64,000 nt of DNA, from assembly GCF_001885615.1 (NCBI RefSeq), contig NZ_LSRN01000067.1:1-64000 (forward strand), given 5' to 3'. Shown piece by piece: positions 53,821-62,864 of this stretch. The stretch is from Alkalibacterium sp. 20 (GTDB taxonomy: Bacteria > Bacillota > Bacilli > Lactobacillales > Carnobacteriaceae_A). The notes beneath the pieces are model-generated. The model was not told the DNA's origin, made no database searches, and was given only the letters and a program-made list of their open reading frames with translations. The position numbers were made by a program, and so were the translations under genes. Numbering within the stretch: the stretch's first letter is position 1; each line of letters opens with the position of its first letter.

Positions 53821-54119
53821 TTGAATAGCGAAACTTTATTTCACCTTTCAAATTCCGATGGCTTGTGTTTAGTTTTGAGAAGTGATATTATGTACTGCAT
53901 AAGCTATTTTGGTTCATTGGCTTTTATCAGTAAACCCATCAGAAGCTGATAAAAACACATGATATCTGAAAGGCTTCATTAACGTATCTTCTCGCAGTGC
54001 TTGTCACCGAGGGGGTACGTTTTTCTCTGCGCAAAAATGATAAAATTTAATCAACTTGACTTATTTCGTCGGGTATGAATAGTGTATAATACGTATAGAA
54101 CATAGGAGGAGAATAATAT
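53821..54119. other. Intergenic region upstream of ddl
   Basis: TTTTATCAG (53922-53930) and CTGATAAAA (53946-53954) form a 9-bp hairpin that could end rlmA transcription, though no T-run follows. TATAAT at 54085-54090 is a likely -10 for ddl; TTGACT at 54056 is too far (23 bases) to pair with it. No gene was found. Confidence 0.55.
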
Positions 54120-55145
54120 ATGGATATAGTAGTATTAGCAGGTGGCTATAGTCACGAGCGTGAGGTTTCGATGAGCTCGGGAAGTTTGATAGCCAATGCC
54201 TTAATGGAAAACGGTCACCGCGTCATTTTACTTGATTTATACTTTGGTACAGATCAGGCAGCGACGTTTGAGGACGCTTATAAAATATTAAATAAAGATA
54301 AATATGAACATACCGTGAAAAGACAAATTCCAGATCTGAACGCGTTACGTGCATTAAAAGAAAAACCGAACGAAATGATTGGTGAAAATGTTATTCCGAT
54401 TTCTCAATCGGCTGACGTGGTCTTTTTATCCTTGCATGGTGAGCTTGGCGAGAATGGTCAGTTGCAGGCGGTGTTTGATTTATACGATATCACCTATACG
54501 GGTACAGGCTACATAGGCAGTGCCCTTGCCATGAACAAGATACTGGCTAAAGAAGTGATGTCCCAGCATGGTGTTTTAACTCCGCAGTGGGAAGTGCTTA
54601 GCGAAAATGAAACGCCAACAAGCCCGGTTCCCTCTGTCGTCAAACCCGATGCCAGTGGTTCCAGTATCGGCGTGTATATTGTCGAAGAACAGGCAGATAT
54701 GGACAAAGCTATCACTGACGCTAGAAAATACTCTAAAGACGTTTTAATCGAAGAAATGATCAAGGGCCGTGAGTTTTCGATAGGTATCTTGGAAGACAAG
54801 GCTTTACCACCGATTGAAATCATTCCAAAAACGGGTTTTTATGATTACGAAAACAAATACCAGGAAGGCGCTACGATCGAAATTTGCCCGGCAGATATCA
54901 GCGATGAATTGACGCAAAAAATGCAGACTATCGCTAAACACGTCCATAAGATTTTAAGGTTGGAGTACTATTCACGCATCGACTTTATGGTTAATGATTC
55001 TGGAGATATCTACTGCATCGAAGCCAACACGCTTCCAGGCATGACGCCGACCAGTCTCTTCCCGCAAGAAGCAACCGCAATGGGCATGACCTACAATGAA
55101 TTATGTGATAGACTTGCTCAGCTTGCTGCCGATAAACATAAATAA
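54120..55145 (+). CDS. ddl: D-alanine--D-alanine ligase
   Basis: This ATP-grasp enzyme joins two D-alanines for peptidoglycan synthesis. The 341-residue protein has GGYSHEREVSMSSG at the N-terminus with the substrate-binding Glu, VFLSLHGELGENGQ, VVKPDASGSSIGV, an FYDYENKY loop typical of D-Ala-D-Ala rather than D-Ala-D-Lac ligases, and the metal-binding EANTLPGMTP. AGGAGG precedes the ATG. It is not next to murF, so another copy could exist. Confidence 0.92.
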   Translation: MDIVVLAGGYSHEREVSMSSGSLIANALMENGHRVILLDLYFGTDQAATFEDAYKILNKDKYEHTVKRQIPDLNALRALKEKPNEMIGENVIPISQSADVVFLSLHGELGENGQLQAVFDLYDITYTGTGYIGSALAMNKILAKEVMSQHGVLTPQWEVLSENETPTSPVPSVVKPDASGSSIGVYIVEEQADMDKAITDARKYSKDVLIEEMIKGREFSIGILEDKALPPIEIIPKTGFYDYENKYQEGATIEICPADISDELTQKMQTIAKHVHKILRLEYYSRIDFMVNDSGDIYCIEANTLPGMTPTSLFPQEATAMGMTYNELCDRLAQLAADKHK

Positions 55146-55188
55146 AGGCTGTAATAAAAACACTAAATAAAAGAGAGGGGATCGGAAG

Positions 55189-56355
55189 ATGAGCCAGCAA
55201 TTAAAAGAATTGATCAAAGCGAAAGCTAAAGAAATCGGTATCGATAAAATTGGCTTTACTCATGCCGAACCTTTTTACTCTTTGGAAGACAAGTTGATCA
55301 AACAGCATGCTAAAGGGCATCATTCCGGCTTTGAACACAAGGTGATCGAAGAACGCATCTATCCGGAAAAAATCTTTGACGAACCCAAGTCGATCATTGC
55401 GATTGCCCTGGCGTATCCGTCCAAGATGCAGAACAAGCCTCCGCGTGTCAAAGGTGAGCGCCGGGGTGAATTTGCGCGTGCCTCCTGGGGAACGGATTAC
55501 CACTTCATTTTAAGAGACCGCATGAAAAAGCTGGTCGAGTATATCGAGGAGATCGCACCCGGTGAGGTCGCGTTCAAGCCCATGGTCGACACAGGTGAAC
55601 TGGTGGACGTGGCTGTCGCTCAGCGAGCCGGATTGGGATTTATCGGCCGCAACGGCTTACTGATCACCGAGGAATTTGGTTCATATGTCTATTTAGGTGA
55701 GATCATAACGAATATTGCCTTTGAATCAGATGAAAAAGTGGCGTTTGGCTGCGGGGATTGTACCCGCTGTATAGATGCGTGCCCGACTGATGCCTTGCTG
55801 GGTGACGGCCGTATGAATGCGAACCGCTGTTTATCTTATCAGACCCAAACCAAAGGCTACATGCCGAAAGAATACCGCCGGAAAATGGGGCACATGATAT
55901 ACGGGTGTGATATCTGTCAGATCGTCTGTCCGTATAACAAAGGGATGGATTCGCATTTCCATGAAGAGATGGAGCCTGATCCAATCAACACCATGCCGGA
56001 GCTCAAACCGCTTTTGACTATTTCTAATCGTGAATTCAAAGACACGTTTGGTGATTTGGCTGGATCGTGGCGCGGAAAGAAACCGCTACAGCGTAACGCC
56101 ATTATTGCTTTAGCTAATTACCGTGACTACACCGCAGTCCCAGACTTGCTGAATGTCATCGATAACGATCCGCGACCGATGATCAGAGGTACGGCCGCGT
56201 GGGCGGTTGCTACCATCACGAATAAACATCCAAACGAAGAAATCGTTTTATTTCTAGAAGAAGCGGTCAAGAAAGAAACGGAAGACGAAACAGTCAGTGA
56301 ATTCAACGAAGCCATTGGTGACTTGAAAGCACGATTAAATACACTGAACAATTGA
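55189..56355 (+). CDS. queG: Epoxyqueuosine reductase QueG
   Basis: QueG makes the last step to queuosine at tRNA position 34. The 388-residue protein has the cobalamin-binding N-terminal region and two 4Fe-4S motifs: [15 protein letters not shown] and [11 protein letters not shown] (about residues 184-245). A HEAT-like C-terminal segment follows. GAGGGG precedes the ATG. It is followed 11 bases later by trmL, another wobble-base modifier. Confidence 0.94.
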   Translation: MSQQLKELIKAKAKEIGIDKIGFTHAEPFYSLEDKLIKQHAKGHHSGFEHKVIEERIYPEKIFDEPKSIIAIALAYPSKMQNKPPRVKGERRGEFARASWGTDYHFILRDRMKKLVEYIEEIAPGEVAFKPMVDTGELVDVAVAQRAGLGFIGRNGLLITEEFGSYVYLGEIITNIAFESDEKVAFGCGDCTRCIDACPTDALLGDGRMNANRCLSYQTQTKGYMPKEYRRKMGHMIYGCDICQIVCPYNKGMDSHFHEEMEPDPINTMPELKPLLTISNREFKDTFGDLAGSWRGKKPLQRNAIIALANYRDYTAVPDLLNVIDNDPRPMIRGTAAWAVATITNKHPNEEIVLFLEEAVKKETEDETVSEFNEAIGDLKARLNTLNN

Positions 56356-56366
56356 GGAGAGATTGC

Positions 56367-56876
56367 GTGACCAATCATATTGCATTATTTGAGCCCCTGA
56401 TACCCGCTAACACCGGAAACATTTCCAGAACGTGCGCTGGCACGAACACCACGTTACATTTGATCGAACCCTTAGGATTCAGTACTGACGATAAACAGTT
56501 GAAACGCGCAGGACTCGATTACTGGGATAAAGTAGGGATTCATTATCATAAAAATCTGGATGCATTTTTAGAAGTGGTGGGAGAGAGCCCACTTTATCTG
56601 ATTTCGAAATTTGCCGACAAAGTTTATTCGGACGTTGATTTCTCTGATACATCTAAAGATCATTACTTCTTATTCGGGAAAGAGACCACGGGCCTGCCAA
56701 AAGAATTCATGCAGGAGAACCCCGAGAAGTGTCTGCGTATTCCGATGAATGATGAGCATATCCGCTCACTCAATTTATCGAACACTGCCAACATCCTGAT
56801 TTATGAAGCCTTGAGACAACAGGATTTCGCAGGACTCGAACAGGTTCATACGTACGAAAATGATAAACTGAAATAG
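56367..56876 (+). CDS. trmL: tRNA (C/U34-2'-O)-methyltransferase TrmL
   Basis: TrmL methylates the ribose of the wobble nucleotide in tRNA-Leu isoacceptors. GTG 56367 follows GAGGAG. The 169-residue protein is a short SPOUT protein: [20 protein letters not shown] at the start, FGKETTGLP in the middle and the knot region [19 protein letters not shown] near the end. Length and motifs match TrmL rather than longer TrmH proteins. Confidence 0.93.
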   Translation: MTNHIALFEPLIPANTGNISRTCAGTNTTLHLIEPLGFSTDDKQLKRAGLDYWDKVGIHYHKNLDAFLEVVGESPLYLISKFADKVYSDVDFSDTSKDHYFLFGKETTGLPKEFMQENPEKCLRIPMNDEHIRSLNLSNTANILIYEALRQQDFAGLEQVHTYENDKLK

Positions 56877-56883
56877 AATAACG

Positions 56884-56942
56884 GCAGTGGTTTACGTCCT
56901 CTTTTCTCTTATCGAGAGTGGGGAATAACCACTGCCTTTTTT
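56884..56942 (+). terminator. Terminator after trmL
   Basis: GGCAGTGGTT pairs with AACCACTGCC, with a small inner stem, and six Ts follow. Confidence 0.92.
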
Positions 56943-56994
56943 ATTCCGATGAGTTACTAAAACCAAAACTAGCAGAATCTTTCCAAACAAAAAA

Positions 56995-57031
56995 CGACGT
57001 CTCCCAGAATAAAAGGAGAGACGTCGCTTTT
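56995..57031. terminator. Bidirectional terminator between trmL and argS
   Basis: CGACGTCTC (56995-57003) and GAGACGTCG (57018-57026) pair, with an A-run before and a T-run after. It serves argS on the minus strand and backs up the trmL terminator. Confidence 0.88.
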
Positions 57032-57046
57032 TGATTTATAAGCTTT

Positions 57047-58741
57047 TTACATTTTATCGGGTGATTGAACGCCAAGAATACGCAAGTCTTCTTTAAGCAC
57101 TTCAGTTATTGCGAAAACTAAAGCTAGGCGTGCCTCTTTTTCTTCATGGTCATCCAAGACGCGAACATTGGCATAAAACTTATTGAACGCTTGAGCTAAG
57201 CTGACAGCGTGTTTAGCAATGATCGATGGTTCATAGTTTTCATACGCACGTTTGACCGTGTTAGGATATTCTTGAAGTAATTTGATGATTTCCCAGCTAT
57301 ACTCATCACTGAGTTCGAAGGCGTTTGAAGCATCAAAGTCAGAAGCTTCAGCTTTTTTCAAAATACTCATCGCACGTGCACGAGTGTACTGGACGTAAGG
57401 ACCCGTTTCGCCTTCAAACTGAACCACTTCTTCGATCGTAAAGTCGAAACTGTTTAAGCGGTCATTTCTCAAGTCGTGGAACACGACAGCGCCAACGCCG
57501 ACTTGTTCTGCAACGATTTCTTTATTTGGTAGATCAGGGTTCTTATCCTCGATCTGTCTCAAGGCCTGAGCGCTTGCTTCATTTAAAACTTCTTCCAGCA
57601 AGACCACTTTACCTTTACGTGTGGATAGTTTCTCGCCGTCTTTGGTGATCAAGCCAAAAGGAATATGATGGATATCATTTGCCCATTCTATGCCTGCTTC
57701 AGTTAATACAGCTTTCAATTGATTGAAGTGGTTCGCTTGTTCTTGACCAACGACGTATAAAGCTTGAGAAAAGTCATATGTTTTCTTTCTATAGAAAGCA
57801 GCGGCCAAGTCACGCGTAATGTATAAGGTTGCGCCGTCTGATTTCATAATTAAAGCTGGATTCAAGCCATATTTTTCGAGGTCAACGATGTGTGCGCCTT
57901 GATTGGCAGACAATAGGTGTTTACCATCGAGTAACTTAACGACTTCTTCCATTTTATCATTATAAAAAGCTTCACCTTTAGTGGAATCAAAGTGAATATT
58001 GAGACGGTCGTAAACTTTATTGAATACATTGAGAGATTCTTCTCTAAACCATGTCCATAATTCAGTTGCTTCTTCATTGCCTTCTTCCAGCTTTTTGAAC
58101 CATAAGCGGGCTTCATCGTCTAGAGATGGATCATCTTCAGCTAATTCATGGAATTTTACATACAATCGTAAAAGCTCTTCAATCGGATTTTCTTTGACTT
58201 TTTCTTTGGAACCCCATTTTTTATAAGCAGTAATCAGTTTACCGAATTGTGTGCCCCAGTCACCTAAATGATTGATACGAACAGGGGTGAAGTCGACTTT
58301 TTCGAAAATGTTTGCCAATGCATTGCCGATAACGGTAGAACGTAAGTGACCCATAGACATGGGTTTGGCAATATTTGGAGAAGACATATCGATGGGAACG
58401 TTGGTCCCATTACCGATCTTGAGATTTCCGAAATTGTTTTTTTCTGCAATGACTTCTTGCAAGACAGCACTGGACACTGTTTCTTTTTTCAAGAAAAAGT
58501 TGATGTAAGGTCCAACGATTTGCATACGCTCAATAAGTGGTGAAGATAGTTTATCGCCAACCTCTTGAGCAATTTGTGCTGGATTTTTTCTTAATAATTT
58601 AGCTAACTGGAACGTAGGAAAAGCAACGTCTCCATGATCCGAGTGTTTCGGTTTTTCAAGCAAGAGTTTAATTTCATTTAATTCTAAAGATTCGTGCAAT
58701 TCTGCATGTATCGCTTCCGCGATGATTTGTTTATAGTCCAT
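57047..58741 (-). CDS. argS: Arginyl-tRNA synthetase
   Basis: ArgRS charges tRNA-Arg. The 564-residue class I enzyme has the HIGH-type motif in SPNIAKPMSMGHLRST, the KMSKS-type motif in GEKLSTRKGK, and a C-terminal DALR anticodon-binding domain (about 445-564). Its length is normal. It is transcribed away from argR, with which it shares a 285-base region; this divergent pair is common in Lactobacillales. AGGAGG precedes the ATG on the minus strand. Confidence 0.96.
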   Translation of the reverse strand: MDYKQIIAEAIHAELHESLELNEIKLLLEKPKHSDHGDVAFPTFQLAKLLRKNPAQIAQEVGDKLSSPLIERMQIVGPYINFFLKKETVSSAVLQEVIAEKNNFGNLKIGNGTNVPIDMSSPNIAKPMSMGHLRSTVIGNALANIFEKVDFTPVRINHLGDWGTQFGKLITAYKKWGSKEKVKENPIEELLRLYVKFHELAEDDPSLDDEARLWFKKLEEGNEEATELWTWFREESLNVFNKVYDRLNIHFDSTKGEAFYNDKMEEVVKLLDGKHLLSANQGAHIVDLEKYGLNPALIMKSDGATLYITRDLAAAFYRKKTYDFSQALYVVGQEQANHFNQLKAVLTEAGIEWANDIHHIPFGLITKDGEKLSTRKGKVVLLEEVLNEASAQALRQIEDKNPDLPNKEIVAEQVGVGAVVFHDLRNDRLNSFDFTIEEVVQFEGETGPYVQYTRARAMSILKKAEASDFDASNAFELSDEYSWEIIKLLQEYPNTVKRAYENYEPSIIAKHAVSLAQAFNKFYANVRVLDDHEEKEARLALVFAITEVLKEDLRILGVQSPDKM

Positions 58742-58867
58742 TGAAAGACCTCCTGTATTAGATAGTTGTCCCTTAAAATTTTCAATACGTGTGCATAAAA
58801 AAAGGGCTGTTTTTTTGAATAGTCAAAAGTCTAGCCGGTTCAGATCACATAAGTATTAAGCACTTGT

Positions 58868-58896
58868 ATTATAGCAAAGCTAGCCAAGACTAGCAA
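58868..58896 (-). promoter_or_regulatory. argS promoter
   Basis: On the minus strand TTGCTA (58896-58891) and TATAAT (58873-58868) are exactly 17 bases apart. The leader to argS is about 125 nt; no T-box motif was seen in it. Confidence 0.7.
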
Positions 58897-58959
58897 GATT
58901 TTCTATTGAGCAGCGCTAAATTTTAATTGTTATAAAGTAGAAAAGCGAAATGGAATCAG

Positions 58960-58988
58960 ATGAATGTTTATGCGAAATAAGTTATAAT
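58960..58988 (+). promoter_or_regulatory. argR promoter with possible ARG box
   Basis: TATAAT at 58983-58988 is the likely -10 of argR. Upstream, TGAAT at 58961-58965 with ATGCG at 58970-58974 partly matches the ARG box (TGAAT, four bases, ATTCA), so ArgR may repress its own gene. The second half-site has two mismatches. Confidence 0.45.
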
Positions 58989-59026
58989 CGAGTTATATAT
59001 ATCAATCTATAGGAAGCAGGGAGGAT

Positions 59027-59491
59027 ATGAGAAAATCAGAAAGACAAATGCTGATCAAGCAAATTGTATTGAATCATGATGTCTCCACTCAGGATGATCT
59101 TTTAGCACGTTTGAACGAGAAAGGTATCAAGGCGACACAGGCAACTATTTCACGAGACATAAAAGAACTGAATTTAATTAAATCCGCATCATCAGACGGC
59201 GGGGTAAAATATATCCTGTATCAGAATAACCAAGTGTCAATGGAAGAGAAACTCTCTTCGACGATCAAAAGCGTCGTGACCGGGATCACAAATGTCGAGT
59301 TTATTAATATTGTCAAAACGATACCCGGCAATGCACACGTGATCGGCGCATTGGTCGATGATATTCACTACCCTGAGATCGCAGGTACCGTAGCGGGAAA
59401 CGATACGATCATGCTGGTTTCGAAAACGAAGGAAGAAGCGGAAAAGGTTTATCATCATTTTGATAACCTGCTGGAAGAACTCGATCAATAA
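59027..59491 (+). CDS. argR: Arginine repressor ArgR
   Basis: ArgR regulates arginine genes. The 154-residue protein has an N-terminal winged helix with the SR motif in TQATISRDIKELN and a C-terminal oligomerisation and arginine-binding domain. The usual GDDT arginine-binding pair is GNDT here (Asn125, Asp126), so ligand sensing may differ. Lactic acid bacteria often have two ArgR-type proteins with split roles, and this could be one of them. It lies divergent to argS. Confidence 0.92.
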   Translation: MRKSERQMLIKQIVLNHDVSTQDDLLARLNEKGIKATQATISRDIKELNLIKSASSDGGVKYILYQNNQVSMEEKLSSTIKSVVTGITNVEFINIVKTIPGNAHVIGALVDDIHYPEIAGTVAGNDTIMLVSKTKEEAEKVYHHFDNLLEELDQ

Positions 59492-59539
59492 ATCCGATCA
59501 ATTATTAACTATAAACATATGATATGAGGAGAGCATGTA

Positions 59540-61051
59540 ATGACGCAGACAGACTTGAAGCACTTACAAAACGGTTCAGACATTCGAGGGTTTGCTTTGG
59601 ATACTGAAAACAAGAATAAAACGCTGACGGAAATAAGCGTGAAAAAAATAGCGAATGGCCTGATGGGATGGTGGACTGAAAAAACAGACAAACCATTAAC
59701 GCAAACGACGATCACGATCGGACACGACAGTCGCCTTACAGGTCCTGCAATCAAAAACTGGCTGATCGATGTTTTCACAGAATCAGGCGTAATAGTCATT
59801 GACGCTAACATGGCAACGACGCCAGCCTTATTTATGTCCACACAATACGACGCATTCAAATCAGACATCGGTATCATGATCACCGCGAGCCATTTGCCAA
59901 TGGAATATAATGGCCTGAAATTCTTCACCGATGAGGGCGGTCTCGAACACGAAGATATTGAAACGATTTTGTCATTAGCTGAAAAGGAAAATGATCATTC
60001 CGTTGCAGTACCTACACAAAAAAGTGAAAAAGACCTGCTCTCCGTCTATGCAGCCGATTTGGTCATGAAGATCAGAGCAGCGTTGAACGTGAACGAAGAT
60101 GCGAAACCCTTAAGCAATCGTAAAATTATTGTGGATGCAGGGAACGGCGCCGGTGGCTTTTTTGCCGAGCAGGTATTAAAAGTCCTGGGAGCCGACATAA
60201 GCGGTAGTCAGTTCTTGGATCCCGACGGCACATTTCCCAATCATGTACCTAACCCCGACAATAAAGAAGCCATGCAGAGTATTTCGGAAGCCGTCTTGGC
60301 AAACAAGGCTGATCTGGGTATTATTTTCGATACGGACGTCGACCGTTCGGCTATTGTCGACAGTAAAGGGAACGGCATCAACCGCAATAACTTGATCGGT
60401 CTGATCGGTGCGATAGTGCTGGAAGAAAATCCGAAATCCACCATCGTGACCAATTCGCCCGTATCCGACCATCTTATTCGCTTTGTGGAAGAAATGGGTG
60501 GAACAGTTGACCGCTATATCTCAGGGTACAGAAATGTGATCAACCGTGGGATCTCTTTAAACAAAGAAGGCGTGGATTGTGCCTTGGCGATCGAAACGAG
60601 TGGTCATGCTGCACTGAGAGAAAATTTCTTCCTGGACGACGGTGCCTATCTGGCAGCTAAAATCGTCGCTAAAGAAGCTGAATTGATTAAAGATAATAAA
60701 AGTGTCACCGATTTGATCAAACACTTGAAGCAACCGGCCGAAACTGAAGAGGTCCGGTTCGTCATCACAAATCCGGATTACAAAGAAATTGGTTTGAATA
60801 CACTGGACCGCTTTGCAGACTGGGTGAACAACATTGACGGCTTTACTCTGTTACCGGACAATTTGGAAGGGGAGCGCGTGCAGCTGAGCGAACCCTACGG
60901 TCAGGGCTGGCTGCTCTTGCGCATGAGTCTGCATGAACCTAAACTGGTCCTGCAAATCGAAAACGATAAAGCAGGAAAGATCCCTGTCGTGAAAGAAAAA
61001 TTGAAATCCTTTTTCCATTACGAGAAAGATCTAGACAGCAATAAATTGTAA
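59540..61051 (+). CDS. Phosphohexomutase (phosphoglucomutase/phosphomannomutase family)
   Basis: The 503-residue protein belongs to the alpha-D-phosphohexomutase superfamily. The active-site serine lies in TASHLP (near residue 116), the metal loop is FDTDVDRSAIVD and the sugar-binding loop is ETSGHAAL. The phosphate-binding region near SEPYGQGW differs from the usual RPSGTEP, so substrate specificity is uncertain. A GAGGAG site precedes the ATG 49 bases after argR. Whether it is co-transcribed with argR is not known. Confidence 0.86.
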   Translation: MTQTDLKHLQNGSDIRGFALDTENKNKTLTEISVKKIANGLMGWWTEKTDKPLTQTTITIGHDSRLTGPAIKNWLIDVFTESGVIVIDANMATTPALFMSTQYDAFKSDIGIMITASHLPMEYNGLKFFTDEGGLEHEDIETILSLAEKENDHSVAVPTQKSEKDLLSVYAADLVMKIRAALNVNEDAKPLSNRKIIVDAGNGAGGFFAEQVLKVLGADISGSQFLDPDGTFPNHVPNPDNKEAMQSISEAVLANKADLGIIFDTDVDRSAIVDSKGNGINRNNLIGLIGAIVLEENPKSTIVTNSPVSDHLIRFVEEMGGTVDRYISGYRNVINRGISLNKEGVDCALAIETSGHAALRENFFLDDGAYLAAKIVAKEAELIKDNKSVTDLIKHLKQPAETEEVRFVITNPDYKEIGLNTLDRFADWVNNIDGFTLLPDNLEGERVQLSEPYGQGWLLLRMSLHEPKLVLQIENDKAGKIPVVKEKLKSFFHYEKDLDSNKL

Positions 61052-61175
61052 GAAATATACGTCAGAAAAAGCGTTCAGATTTGCTGTTTTTAACGCATAC
61101 CTTATCCGTTGATTTTTAAAGCAGCTACTACTTTGATAAATTGAACGTCAGATCTGCTCTTTTAGAGAGACACAT

Positions 61176-61222
61176 AAAAAAATGCCTTACCTCGATGAAA
61201 GTCGGGGTAAGGCATTTTTTTA
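61176..61222. terminator. Bidirectional terminator between mutase and zwf
   Basis: ATGCCTTACC (61182-61191) pairs with GGTAAGGCAT (61206-61215), with an A-run before and a T-run after. It can stop both converging genes. Confidence 0.93.
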
Positions 61223-61228
61223 TTTTCT

Positions 61229-62677
61229 TTAATCTTCTGGATTGTAGATCCATTTCTGATCGTCTTTTGCTAATAATTCTTCTGCTTCTTTTGGCCCCAT
61301 CGTATGGGCAGGGTAGAAGGGAATACTTTCTTCATTTTTATTCCATGCCTGTCTGATATGATCGACATACTTCCAGGAAGCGGCAACTTCGCCCCAATGA
61401 GCAAAGTGCGTTTCGTCACCATTCAAGACATCCAGGATCAATTTTTCATAAGCTTCGGGACTTTCTTTGATCGTTTTTTCAGAACGCATGGAGCTTATTT
61501 TGACCGGTCTGAGCTGCATGCCCGGTCCGATTTCTTTATCATTCAGCTGGATTTCAAAGCCTTCTTTAGGACTGATATGGATGGTTAAGAGCGAATCATG
61601 TTCTTCAAACAATTGCTGCTCCGTTTTATTCCATAAGACATCGATTCGGGATGTTTTTTCTTTCATACGTTTACCTGTTCGAATGTATATAGGGACATTA
61701 CGCCATTTATCTGTATCAATGATTACTTTTCCGGCCACGAATGTTTCAGACATGGAGTCAGGATCTACTTTATCTTCATCACGATAGCCCTTTGCTTCGC
61801 CATCTCTTGAAGTTTGATACTGACCCCTTACGAATTCCTGATCCACAACCGGGTTTTTGAGTGATTCAAGTATCGCCAGTTTTTCTTTGCGGATATTATC
61901 TGTTGAGAAGGATTCGGGTTCGTCCATCGTGAGTAAACTGACCACTTGTAAGACGTGATTTTGAACCATGTCTCTTAATGCGCCACTTTTATCGTAATAT
62001 TCCCCGCGTTCTTCAACACCTAAGTCTTCTGCTAAAGTGATCTGAATAGAAGCGACCGTCTCATTGTTCCAGCTGTCCTGGATGATACGGTTGGAGAAAC
62101 GCAAGGCAAGAATCGTCTGCACCATTTCTTTACCCAAATAGTGATCGATACGATAGAGCTGATCCTCGTCAAAGGAGGCATTGATTTCATCGTTGAGTTG
62201 TTTGGATGACTCTAAATCTGTACCAAAAGGTTTTTCGATAATGACACGGTTGAACCCATTTTCTGTCACTAAATGCTGATCTTTCAAATGGGTGGTGATA
62301 GTACCGAAAAACATGGGAGACATTGAAAGAAAGTATATACGGTTGCCTCCAATTTCATATTTTTCATCTAGTGAATCAGCCAACTCTTTTAGCGTGTGAT
62401 AATGTTCGGCATCTTTTACATTATGAGACTGGTATCTGAAGTGACTTGAAAAGTCTTCGGCATCCTCGTCTGATTCCGCAATGGACTTGATTGATTCTTT
62501 AACGACGTTTTGATAATACTCATCCGACCATTCTCTTCGTGCTGTTCCGATAACAGCAAAGTGGTCACGCAAGTATCCCTTCTTAAATAACCGGTATAAT
62601 GCCGGGTATAATTTCCGAGAAGCTAAATCCCCTGTAGCGCCAAATATTATATATAGAGCTTTTATTTCTTTGGACAT
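61229..62677 (-). CDS. zwf: Glucose-6-phosphate 1-dehydrogenase
   Basis: This enzyme oxidises glucose 6-phosphate to 6-phosphogluconolactone with NADP+ (or NAD+), the entry to the pentose phosphate pathway. The 482-residue protein has an N-terminal dinucleotide fold with FGATGDLASRKLYPAL and the active-site motif YRIDHYLGKE near residue 175. Length is normal. A clear promoter lies upstream on the minus strand. Confidence 0.96.
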   Translation of the reverse strand: MSKEIKALYIIFGATGDLASRKLYPALYRLFKKGYLRDHFAVIGTARREWSDEYYQNVVKESIKSIAESDEDAEDFSSHFRYQSHNVKDAEHYHTLKELADSLDEKYEIGGNRIYFLSMSPMFFGTITTHLKDQHLVTENGFNRVIIEKPFGTDLESSKQLNDEINASFDEDQLYRIDHYLGKEMVQTILALRFSNRIIQDSWNNETVASIQITLAEDLGVEERGEYYDKSGALRDMVQNHVLQVVSLLTMDEPESFSTDNIRKEKLAILESLKNPVVDQEFVRGQYQTSRDGEAKGYRDEDKVDPDSMSETFVAGKVIIDTDKWRNVPIYIRTGKRMKEKTSRIDVLWNKTEQQLFEEHDSLLTIHISPKEGFEIQLNDKEIGPGMQLRPVKISSMRSEKTIKESPEAYEKLILDVLNGDETHFAHWGEVAASWKYVDHIRQAWNKNEESIPFYPAHTMGPKEAEELLAKDDQKWIYNPED

Positions 62678-62725
62678 TATTTCCCTCTTTTCTAAATGAC
62701 ACGCATGTTCATACAGTCTGATACT

Positions 62726-62754
62726 ATTCTACTTTTAATTGACTCAGCAATCAA
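62726..62754 (-). promoter_or_regulatory. zwf promoter
   Basis: On the minus strand TTGATT (62754-62749) and TAGAAT (62731-62726) are 17 bases apart, a good sigma-A layout, about 50 bases before the zwf start. Confidence 0.7.
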
Positions 62755-62864
62755 CTTATTTGGCACACTATTTCCAATAATAACTGCTTAAGCGTCATTT
62801 TTGCAATGAAGGGAGCAAATGAATTAAGGTAATAACAGATGAAAAAAATGAAAGGACGGATTTA

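Noticed and set aside
58742-58870. T-box leader for argS
   Set aside because: No AGGGTGGNACCGCG-type T-box motif was seen on the minus strand.
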